Origin: Flavobacteriales bacterium
GTDB taxonomy: Bacteria; Bacteroidota; Bacteroidia; Flavobacteriales_D; Sanyastnellaceae
Reading direction: 5' to 3'
DNA length: 64,000 nt
NCBI GenBank assembly: GCA_016722445.1
Contig: JADKIZ010000015.1
Span: 1-64,000 of the forward strand
In this document: positions 6,534-15,200 of the stretch, piece after piece
Layout: the number at the start of each line of letters is the position of its first letter
How positions within the stretch are numbered: position 1 is the first letter of the stretch
The notes under the pieces: model-generated
What the model saw: the letters and a program-made list of their open reading frames with translations, nothing else
Told to the model about the DNA's origin: nothing
The model's database searches: none
Position numbers and translations under genes: made by a program

Positions 6534-9270
6534 CACTCAAACTTGCTTTGCTCAGCTTTTTGGTACGGAACAGATTATCGCATCACAAGTTGCTTATGCC
6601 AAGACTGTGTATCCCGCAGACCTAGATAATGATGGTGACTTGGATGTAATTTCAGCTGGCGCGAATGGGAGTAGTGATTGGATCAACTGGCATGAGAACC
6701 TGGGTGGAGGCCAATTCGGCCCTAAGCAGCTTATTAGCACGCTTCCCGAAAACACTTATTGTGTTCATGCTGGGGATATGGACAACGACGGCGACATGGA
6801 TTTTCTCTCAGCTTCAATATTTGATGGTAGAATCGGTTTGTTTGAGAATTTAGGTGGTGGACTCTTCGATACGCTGCAAACATTGACTGAAGATCTAAAT
6901 AGTGCAACCTTTGTAAGTACGGCTGACCTAGAAGGAGATGGGGATTTGGATGTGCTTTGGGCTAGCCAATCAAATTCCAGTATTGGTTGGATAGAGAATC
7001 TGGGAGCTGGCCTGTTTGGTTCTATAACTACTCTCAGTGGTTATACATGGGGTGCCCAATGTGTCCGTGCTGCCGACATCGATGGAGATGGTGACATGGA
7101 TGTTCTCTCAGCTTCGTCATTGGATAACAAAATCGCTTGGTATGAAAATCTAGGTGGTTTCGTCTTCGGATCCCAGCAGATAATCTCTAATCAGGCTGAT
7201 AACGCTCGAAGTGTCTATTTTGCCGATTTGGATCAGGATAGTGATTTGGATGTACTCTCAGCTTCTCAAGATGATAACAAGATTGCCTGGTATGAAAATC
7301 TGGGTAGTGGTCTATTTGGCACCGAGCAAATTATCACCTTGGATGCTATTTTAGCTTGGAGTGTCTATTCAGCCGATCTGGATTTGGATGGTGATATGGA
7401 TGTGATCTCTGGGTCGTTAAATGGCAATATGATAGCCTGGTATGAGAACTTTGGAAGTGGAAATTTCGGTATTCCACAAATCATCCTTACACCGGCTTGG
7501 TCTGCTATGTGCGTTATTGCAGCGGACTTAGATAACGATGGTGATATGGATGTCCTGGCAGCGAGGGCAGGTGATCACACAGTATCATGGTTTGAAAATT
7601 TGTTAGGCGAAGGATGTATGGACTCTGGGGCTTGCAACTATGACCCCGATGCTTGGATAGAAGATGGCAGTTGTTGTTATGGTATTTGTGGTTGTACGAA
7701 TCCTTTAGCTTCGAATTACCTGGAAACTGCCAATTGCGATATTGGTAATTGTGAGTTCAGTATTACGGGCACAGTTTTTTATGATGATAATCAAAACGGA
7801 ATCATGGATGGTATGGATTACGGTATACCATTTCAGACTGTGGTAATGGATGAATCCGGTCAATCCTATATTACCAATGACCAAGGCAATTTTACAGCAA
7901 TACTTAATCAACAACAGATTGCGACATTTGAGTTGTTCAATCCGGTTACTTTTCCGACCAATACCACTCAAAACCCTCAAGTATTTAACGCCAATACAAG
8001 TTCATCAACTCAACTCATGTTTGGAGTGTATAAGTTTATTCCAGTCTTTGGTCTTGGTGTTGATGTTTATCCGAGTGGATTCAGCTTCCTATGCAACGAA
8101 TACACAAATTTCAATATCTGCTTTAGAAATTTAGGTAATGTACCCGTTGATGGTATCGTTGAATTACAATATGACCCATTGTTCCAAGGGTATCAAGAAG
8201 TTACACCTATAGATTCCGTTATCGGAAACTCTGTTTACATGAGTTTTGAGAATTTGCTCCCTGGACAAATGTTCTTTTATGATGTTGTTCTGCTCACTCC
8301 AACTGTCGATCACATTGGAGAATACATCACCAACATAGCCAAAGTGTACGCCTTTTATGAAGGTAACCAAGAGGCTTATGCAGAAAGAGAACGAACCATG
8401 GAAATAACCTGCGCTTACGACCCCAATGACAAACAACCTTTTCCCCTTGGCTATACTGATCAACACCTGCTGTTGCAAGAGACGCAACAAGAATTCGTCA
8501 TTCGTTTTCAGAATACCGGAAATGCGCCTGCTCAAAACATCCGAGTTCAAGACACTCTGGATGTGAATTTCGATATTGAGTCCTTCAGAATCATCGCAAA
8601 TTCGCATTCCGTCATGACGACAATCGATCCTGAAACAAGGCTTATCGATTTCTATTTTGAGAACATTCAACTACCCGATTCAGTGAGCAATGAACCAGGC
8701 TCGCACGGGGTGATCTCATACATGATCACTCCACTTCCTGATCTGCCAGTTGGAACTGTTCTTGAGAATACAGTCTATATCTATTTCGACAACAATTATC
8801 CGATCATTACGAATACCACTTGGACAACCATCCATGAATGTGGCGGAGAAGCTGCTTTCGATGTCACCACCGCCATGATTTGCGGCGAACAACAAGTCAA
8901 CTTCGAAAGCACATACGAGTTTGTAGAACAGTATTCGTGGCAGGTGGATGGGGTAGAAGTAGGAGTGAATCCTGGTCTTTTGCTTTCTTCCATAGACAAC
9001 ACTGAATACGAGGTGACATTAACCGCATCCAATCCATTGTGTACTGAATCAACCACACTCAATTATGAAGTGCCGGACATTACATCAATCGATCCTTGCC
9101 GTGCTGATTTTAATTGTGATGGAAACAGAGATACACAAGACTTACTTGTATTCATGAGTGAATTTGGTTGTCTCAACACATGCGAAGCCGACCTTGATGA
9201 CAATGCAATCGTAAACGTTTGGGATCTATTTATTTTTGTTTCTGTATTCGATCAGGATTGTTGGGAGTAG
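6460..9270 (+). CDS. FG-GAP/VCBS-repeat surface protein, 5'-truncated by a repeat
   Basis: Large secreted-type protein. Residues about 35-385 hold seven FG-GAP/VCBS units with DLDNDGDLDV-type calcium loops and IAWYENLG motifs; about 390-430 is a Cys-rich GCMDSGACNYDPDA block; then an SdrD-B-like segment (GTVFYDDNQNGIMDG), a DUF11-like domain (FQNTGNAPAQNIRVQDTLD) ending YIYFDNNYPI, and a C-terminal dockerin-like DFNCDGNRDTQDLLVF repeat pair. The first about 25 codons from a TTG at 6460 are encoded by the interspersed repeat, and only the remnant CFAQ of a signal peptide precedes the mature domain. As it stands the protein has no export signal, so this is probably a truncated gene. Confidence 0.75.
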   Translation: MNDKFLKPQRPPRKTTQRPQRSNPITQTCFAQLFGTEQIIASQVAYAKTVYPADLDNDGDLDVISAGANGSSDWINWHENLGGGQFGPKQLISTLPENTYCVHAGDMDNDGDMDFLSASIFDGRIGLFENLGGGLFDTLQTLTEDLNSATFVSTADLEGDGDLDVLWASQSNSSIGWIENLGAGLFGSITTLSGYTWGAQCVRAADIDGDGDMDVLSASSLDNKIAWYENLGGFVFGSQQIISNQADNARSVYFADLDQDSDLDVLSASQDDNKIAWYENLGSGLFGTEQIITLDAILAWSVYSADLDLDGDMDVISGSLNGNMIAWYENFGSGNFGIPQIILTPAWSAMCVIAADLDNDGDMDVLAARAGDHTVSWFENLLGEGCMDSGACNYDPDAWIEDGSCCYGICGCTNPLASNYLETANCDIGNCEFSITGTVFYDDNQNGIMDGMDYGIPFQTVVMDESGQSYITNDQGNFTAILNQQQIATFELFNPVTFPTNTTQNPQVFNANTSSSTQLMFGVYKFIPVFGLGVDVYPSGFSFLCNEYTNFNICFRNLGNVPVDGIVELQYDPLFQGYQEVTPIDSVIGNSVYMSFENLLPGQMFFYDVVLLTPTVDHIGEYITNIAKVYAFYEGNQEAYAERERTMEITCAYDPNDKQPFPLGYTDQHLLLQETQQEFVIRFQNTGNAPAQNIRVQDTLDVNFDIESFRIIANSHSVMTTIDPETRLIDFYFENIQLPDSVSNEPGSHGVISYMITPLPDLPVGTVLENTVYIYFDNNYPIITNTTWTTIHECGGEAAFDVTTAMICGEQQVNFESTYEFVEQYSWQVDGVEVGVNPGLLLSSIDNTEYEVTLTASNPLCTESTTLNYEVPDITSIDPCRADFNCDGNRDTQDLLVFMSEFGCLNTCEADLDDNAIVNVWDLFIFVSVFDQDCWE

Positions 9271-9330
9271 AATTTTTGAGGGGGATTTTGAGTCTTTAAA
9301 TCGAGCAAGTGATTTGTTTGAGAAGACCAA

Positions 9331-9448
9331 GAAACCACGGAGACCACCAAGAAAAAACCACGCAAAGACACCAAGGTCAAATCTGATTTATAGATGAATT
9401 TTCTTCGTGTCCTTTGTGTGAATTTCCCTTCGTGTCCTTTGTGGTTAC
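9331..9448. repeat. Interspersed inverted-repeat element, copy 3
   Basis: Left arm GAAACCACGGAGACCACCAA at 9331 pairs imperfectly with TTCGTGTCCTTTGTGGTTAC ending at 9448. The centre (GATTTATAGATGAATTTTCTT) matches copy 1. It lies 60 bp downstream of the FG-GAP gene. Confidence 0.8.
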
Positions 9449-9491
9449 AAGAAAGCACTCAAATCATAGTAACCAATACGTATTAAGTTTC

Positions 9492-9618
9492 GAAGCCACA
9501 AAGAACACCAAGAAAAACCACGCAAAGACCACAAAGGTTTTGACTGAATCTGCAAGCCCATTGATTTTTTTTCCTCCGTGTTCTTTGTGAGTAGTTCCCT
9601 TCGTGTCCTTTGTGGTTA
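9492..9618. repeat. Interspersed inverted-repeat element, copy 4
   Basis: Same arms (GAAGCCACAAAGAACACCAA and the complement of TTCGTGTCCTTTGTGGTTAA) with a diverged centre. Copies 3 and 4 fill most of the 426-bp gap 9271-9696, which contains no gene. Confidence 0.75.
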
Positions 9619-9696
9619 ATTCCACGCAAGCCGCAAGACTTAACCAGAAGTCAAAACGTTCAATAGAAGAATAAAATGAACGATGGTTGTAAAAGA

Positions 9697-10647
9697 CTAA
9701 ACCTGTTGTGAAGCGTAGAAACTCAAAATGTTTTTCTCGATGCGCTCTTGCGCCCCGTTATATGACTGTCTTTCGAATTTTTTACCAGTCACCAATTCGA
9801 ATAGTTCGATATAGCGGTCTGTTACAGATTGAACGAACGCATCGGTCATTTCAGGAACAGTCTGACCTTCCTTTCCCATGAAGTTGTTTTCAATCAACCA
9901 TTCTCTGACGAACTCTTTGCTGAGCTGTTTTTGCTGTTCTCCCTTCGCTTGCCTTTCAGCATAACCTTCACTAAAAAAATATCGCGATGAATCAGGCGTA
10001 TGGATTTCGTCCATCAAAAGAATTTGTCCATCGCGTTTTCCAAATTCGTATTTGGTATCCACCAAAATCAAACCTTGTTTGGCTGCGATCTCAGTTCCTT
10101 TTGCAAAAAGTTTTCTTGTATAAGCTTCCAGTTGAATATAATCTGATTCACTCACGATACCTCTTGCGATGATTTCCTCTCTGGAAATATCTTCATCATG
10201 ACCTTCTGATGCTTTCGTGGTAGGTGTGATAATAGGCTCAGGAAGTTGATCATGTTCCTTGAGTCCTTCCGGAAGATTAACTCCGCAAAGCACTCTCAAT
10301 CCGCTTTTGTAGGTTCTCCACGCATGTCCTGTAAGATATCCGCGAATCACCATTTCTACTTTGTAAGGTTCGCATCTAAAACCTATTGTCACATTCGGAT
10401 CGGGCGAACTCAATTTCCAGTTTGGTACAACATCCGATGTGGCATCGAGCATATGTGATGCGATCTGATTCAATACTTGTCCTTTGAATGGAATTGCTCT
10501 AGGCAACACAACATCGAATGCAGAGATTCGGTCACTGGCTACCATCACCAGAATATCTGTTCCAATGGAATAGACATCGCGCACTTTTCCGCGATAATAT
10601 CCTGTTTGTTGTGGTAACTGAAATTTTGTTTCGAAAAGCGCTTCCAT
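9697..10647 (-). CDS. purC: Phosphoribosylaminoimidazole-succinocarboxamide (SAICAR) synthase
   Basis: Joins CAIR and aspartate with ATP hydrolysis to make SAICAR in de novo purine synthesis; cytoplasmic. The N-terminus shows the family's YYRGKVRDVYS loop and DRISAFDVVLP motif, followed by RCEPYKVEMVIRGYLTG, the SEGHDEDIS segment, and DTKYEFGKRDG with LMDEIHTPDSSR near the active site. At 316 aa it is the longer form common in Bacteroidota and eukaryotes rather than the about 237-aa enterobacterial form. It starts 12 nt after the ffh stop on the same strand, so the two are probably cotranscribed. Confidence 0.96.
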   Translation of the reverse strand: MEALFETKFQLPQQTGYYRGKVRDVYSIGTDILVMVASDRISAFDVVLPRAIPFKGQVLNQIASHMLDATSDVVPNWKLSSPDPNVTIGFRCEPYKVEMVIRGYLTGHAWRTYKSGLRVLCGVNLPEGLKEHDQLPEPIITPTTKASEGHDEDISREEIIARGIVSESDYIQLEAYTRKLFAKGTEIAAKQGLILVDTKYEFGKRDGQILLMDEIHTPDSSRYFFSEGYAERQAKGEQQKQLSKEFVREWLIENNFMGKEGQTVPEMTDAFVQSVTDRYIELFELVTGKKFERQSYNGAQERIEKNILSFYASQQV

Positions 10648-10659
10648 ACGATCAGAAGA

Positions 10660-12000
10660 TTACATGCGTGGTTTTGCACCGCGAACTTGTTTCATCATTT
10701 GCATCATCTGTGACTTATTCGTCATCATCTTCATCATCTGTCTGGTTTGATCGAATTGTTTCATCAAACGATTGACTTCATCGATACTTCTGCCAGATCC
10801 TTTGGCTATGCGTGTTTTTCTTGTTCCATTGATGAGTGCAGGATTGCTTCTCTCTTTTGGAGTCATACTTTGAATGATGGCTTCAATATGTTTGAAGGCA
10901 TCGTCATTGATTTCCACATCCTTCAGCGCTTTACCGACACCCGGAATCATTCCCATGAGGTCTTTCATGCTACCCATGCGTTTGATCTGACCGATTTGTT
11001 CTAAGAAGTCATTGAAGTCAAATTGATCGCGTTTGATGCGTTTTTCAAGGCGTTTGGCCTGTTCTTCATCAAATTGTTCCTGTGCGCGTTCTACCAGCGA
11101 TACCACATCACCCATACCGAGGATTCGGCTGGCCATACGTTCCGGATAGAATACATCAAGTGCATCCATCTTTTCACCGGTACCAACAAACTTGATCGGT
11201 TTATTTACTTCAGTTTTGATGGAAAGAGCAGCACCACCTCGTGTATCACCATCGAGTTTGGTTAGAACAACACCATCAAAATTTAATCTTTCATTGAAGG
11301 TTCTGGCTGTGTTCACAGCGTCTTGACCCGTCATAGAATCGACCACAAAAAGTGTTTCGCTCGGCTTAACAGCTTCTTTGACGTCGGCAATTTCAGCCAT
11401 CATCTGTTCATCGATCGCGAGACGACCCGCGGTATCGATGATCACGACATTGAATCCATTTTGTTTGGCGAAATGGATGGCATTGGTCGCGATGGAAACG
11501 GCGTTTTTGTTTTCTCTTTCGGAATAAACGTCTACACCAATGCTTTCACCGACAACGTGCAATTGATCTATCGCCGCCGGACGGTAGATGTCGCAAGCTA
11601 CGAGCAGTGGTTTTTTGCCCTTTTTGGTCTTCAGGAAATTCGCCAGTTTTCCAGAGAAAGTTGTTTTACCGGAACCTTGTAAACCACTCATCAGAATCAC
11701 ACCGGGATTGCCCTGGTAGCTGATTTCACTGGCCTCGCCACCCATCAGCGTTTTGAGTTCGTCGTGGGTGATTTTTATCAGAAGTTCACCTGGTTTGACG
11801 GCCGTGAGTACCTGTTGACCCAATGCCTTTTCTTTCACCCGCTCGGTGAATTCTTTGGCGGTTTTGAAACTCACGTCAGCATCCAAAAGTGCTCTGCGCA
11901 CTTCTTTCAATGTTTCTGCGACGTTGATCTCAGAAATTTTGCCTTCTCCTTTTAGAATTTTAAAGGCCCGGTCGAATTTGTCCGTCAGGTTCTCAAACAT
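10660..12000 (-). CDS. ffh: Signal recognition particle GTPase Ffh
   Basis: Protein component of the signal recognition particle, which binds 4.5S RNA and targets nascent membrane proteins to FtsY. Residues 1-90 are the N helical bundle; the G domain has the P-loop GLQGSGKTT, DTAGRL (G3), TKLDGDTRGGAALSI (G4 region) and GTGEK; residues about 300-446 are the Met-rich M domain ending QMMKQVRGAKPRM with the RNA-binding segment GSGRSIDEVNRL. The length, 446 aa, is normal. The gene is followed after 12 nt by purC. The GTPase and RNA-binding motifs look complete. Confidence 0.97.
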   Translation of the reverse strand: MFENLTDKFDRAFKILKGEGKISEINVAETLKEVRRALLDADVSFKTAKEFTERVKEKALGQQVLTAVKPGELLIKITHDELKTLMGGEASEISYQGNPGVILMSGLQGSGKTTFSGKLANFLKTKKGKKPLLVACDIYRPAAIDQLHVVGESIGVDVYSERENKNAVSIATNAIHFAKQNGFNVVIIDTAGRLAIDEQMMAEIADVKEAVKPSETLFVVDSMTGQDAVNTARTFNERLNFDGVVLTKLDGDTRGGAALSIKTEVNKPIKFVGTGEKMDALDVFYPERMASRILGMGDVVSLVERAQEQFDEEQAKRLEKRIKRDQFDFNDFLEQIGQIKRMGSMKDLMGMIPGVGKALKDVEINDDAFKHIEAIIQSMTPKERSNPALINGTRKTRIAKGSGRSIDEVNRLMKQFDQTRQMMKMMTNKSQMMQMMKQVRGAKPRM

Positions 12001-12278
12001 GTCTCTTTAGCTGAAAAATTTGGAGCGCGAATATACTTCGCCGCCGCCCAACTTGACCGTTTTTGCCGCTGCCTCTGAAGAAATTATTGCGCTGATTTTC
12101 AGCGATCATTGACATTTTTCCTCTAGTCCATTTCTTAATTATTGCGAGATCGTTGGTCTGTCTGTTCTTCTCATTGGTCATCGAAATATTCCTGTTTCGT
12201 CGAATACAAATGCCCGTTCGCAACTACCCATCCATTTAAAAAGTATAAAGCGGCATTTGAAACCAATCTAATTTTAAA

Positions 12279-15200
12279 ATGAAGTTCAGAATTACCTTAG
12301 TTCTGATGTTGTTGTGGACCGCTAGCACTGAGCTGAATGCACAGAATACCGGCTCATGCGCCTCTGATGACAAGAACAATACGCTACTTGAGACTGACCC
12401 TGTTTTTCATAGGAGTTTCATGTATATGGAACAAAGGCTCATGCAACAGCAAGGCCTCAGTCCTGATCAACGTACCAATGATATCTACACTTTGCCTGTT
12501 GTGGTCCACGTGATTCACAATGGTGAGGCTTATGGTGTAGGCACCAATATCACCGACGAACAAATTGTCAGTGCTATTGATGCGATGAATGAAGACTTCA
12601 GACACATGTCCGGTTCAAATGGATATGGTGCTGGTCCTGATGTGGGAATAGACTTTTGTCTCGCTGCCCGCGATCCCAACGGCAACCCAACCACTGGTAT
12701 CGTTCGTGTAAATGGTAGTTCAGTGACAAACTACAGTGCCATGGGTATTGAAGCATCTGCCGGAAATGGAGCAGTAGAAGAAACAGTGAAGGCTTTGTCA
12801 ACTTGGCCTCGCGCTTCTTATGTCAATATTTGGGTAGTCAGTGAAATTGAAAACAATGATGGTGGTGCAGGTATTCAGGGATATGCATATTTCCCTATTG
12901 CCAGTCCCATTGATGGAATTGTGATACTGTACAACGCGTTTGGCACAACAGGTAACCTGAAGTCATATACCAATATGAATAGGACAATAACCCATGAAAT
13001 GGGACATTATCTTGGCCTTTATCATACCTTCAATGCAACATCTAGTTGTGCAGCCGAAGCGGATTGTAATACTGGTGGCGATCGTGTTTGTGATACCCCT
13101 GTTACCATTCAGGCTGCATCCTGTTCAAGTCCGGCATGTAGTGGCACGCAGCAGGTAGAAAACTACATGGACTATACGCCGCAAACATGTCAGAATATGT
13201 TCTCAGAAGGTCAAAAACTGAGAATGCGCACAACATTAGAAACACAACGTGCTTCGATGATTACATCATTGGGATGTATGCCGGTTTATTCGCTCGACGC
13301 CGGTGTTTCAGCAGTGCTTTCACCTACAGGTACGAACTGTCAGGGCAGTATGCAACCACAAGTAACCTTAACGAACTATGGAAGTACAGCACTGACATCA
13401 GTGGCCATTCAATACAATCTGGATGGAGTAGGTTCAAATACCTATAACTGGACAGGATCGCTCGCTTCCGGTACTTCTACCACAGTGAATATTACAGCGA
13501 TCAATCCGTCTGTTGGTGTGCATACACTTTATGCATGGACCAATAGTCCGAATGGATCAACAGATCAGAATACAGCAAACAATCAATCTACCGGCGATTT
13601 TGAAATTACCGATGGAGCCGCAGCAACGCTTGATATCGTCACCGACTATTTCGGTCATGAAACGACATGGGACATCAAAGATGAATCAGGTACTATACTA
13701 ATCAGTGGTGGACCTTATGCCGATGGTCAACAAGGAACACACAACTACGAATCGATTTGTCTCGAACCAGGTTGTTATACACTTACGATGCATGACGACT
13801 ACGGCGATGGACAAGGTTTTACAAGTGGAAGTTTCTCATTGACTTCAAGCGATGGCACCGTGCTCGCCAATGACAGTGGTGATTGGGGAAGTGAATCAGT
13901 GAATCCTTTCTGTCTGGAAGCAACAACACCGACTGGCAATCCACCGGTAGCTTCATTCACGATTCAGGATAATACCATTTGCAAAAACGTTCAAAACGAT
14001 TACACCAATACTTGTACAAATTCACCTACATCCTATGCATGGACATTTGAAGGTGGCACTCCTGCTACTTCGAGTCAATCGAATCCACAAAACGTGACCT
14101 ATGCGAATTCAGGAACATTTGACGTAACACTCACCGCAACGAATGCATATGGAAGTCACACTTACACATGCACAGATTGCATTACGGTATATGCCGATCC
14201 AACCTTGTCGCTCACCGGCACAAATCCATCTTGCAACACAGGCAATACTGGAGCTGTATCATCTTCGGTGACAGGTTCATCACCATATACCTATTTGTGG
14301 AGTAATGGTGCGACATCAGCAAACATCAACAATGTTGCTGCAGGTGCATACACGCTTACAGTTACAGATAGTCATGGTTGTACCAAACAGTCGAGTGCAA
14401 CAATTACAGCACCATCTGCTATCGCAGTCACTGGCACCACAACCAATCCGACTTGTTCAACATCGAGCAATGGCTCTATCACTGTTTCAGCAACGGGTGG
14501 TACTGGCAGTAAAACTTTCACATGGAGCAATGGCGCTACAGGGGCAACAGCAAGTAACCTCGCTGCCGGTTCATACACCGTAACTGCAACTGATGCGAAT
14601 GGCTGCACTAAAACACAATCATTCACGATCACTGCACCGTCGGCCATTTCCATTTCCGGTACGGCGACCAATATCTCATGCGCCGGAGCCAACAACGGTT
14701 CTGTAATCGTGAGTTCAACCGGAGGTACCGGAAGTAAAACTTATACATGGAGTAACGGTGGTACCGGAACAACCATTTCTAATTTGTCAGCAGGTTCATA
14801 TACTGTGACTGCGACTGATGCGAATGGATGCGCCGCCACTCAATCATATACCATCACTGCACCTTCAGCCATCACGATTACAGGCACGGCAACAAATATG
14901 TTATGCGCAGGAACCAACAATGGTTCAATTACAGTTTCTGCTTCAGGTGGAACTGGTAGCAAAACATATAGTTGGAGCAATGGTGGTTCAGGCGCAACTG
15001 TTTCTAACCTTGGCGCAGGTTCTTATACCGTCACTGCAACTGATGCCAATGGCTGCACCGCTACACAATCGTACACGATTACTGCACCAACAGCAATCAG
15101 TATCTCAGGCACAGCAACCGCTGTTCTTTGTGCTGGTACAAGCAGTGGTTCAGTTTCTGTAAGTGCAACTGGTGGAACAGGAAGCAAAACATTTACATGG

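Noticed and set aside
9252..9458. Frame with NHKGHEGKFTQRTRR-like product
   Set aside because: It is the translation of the interspersed inverted repeat, a well-known source of spurious ORFs.
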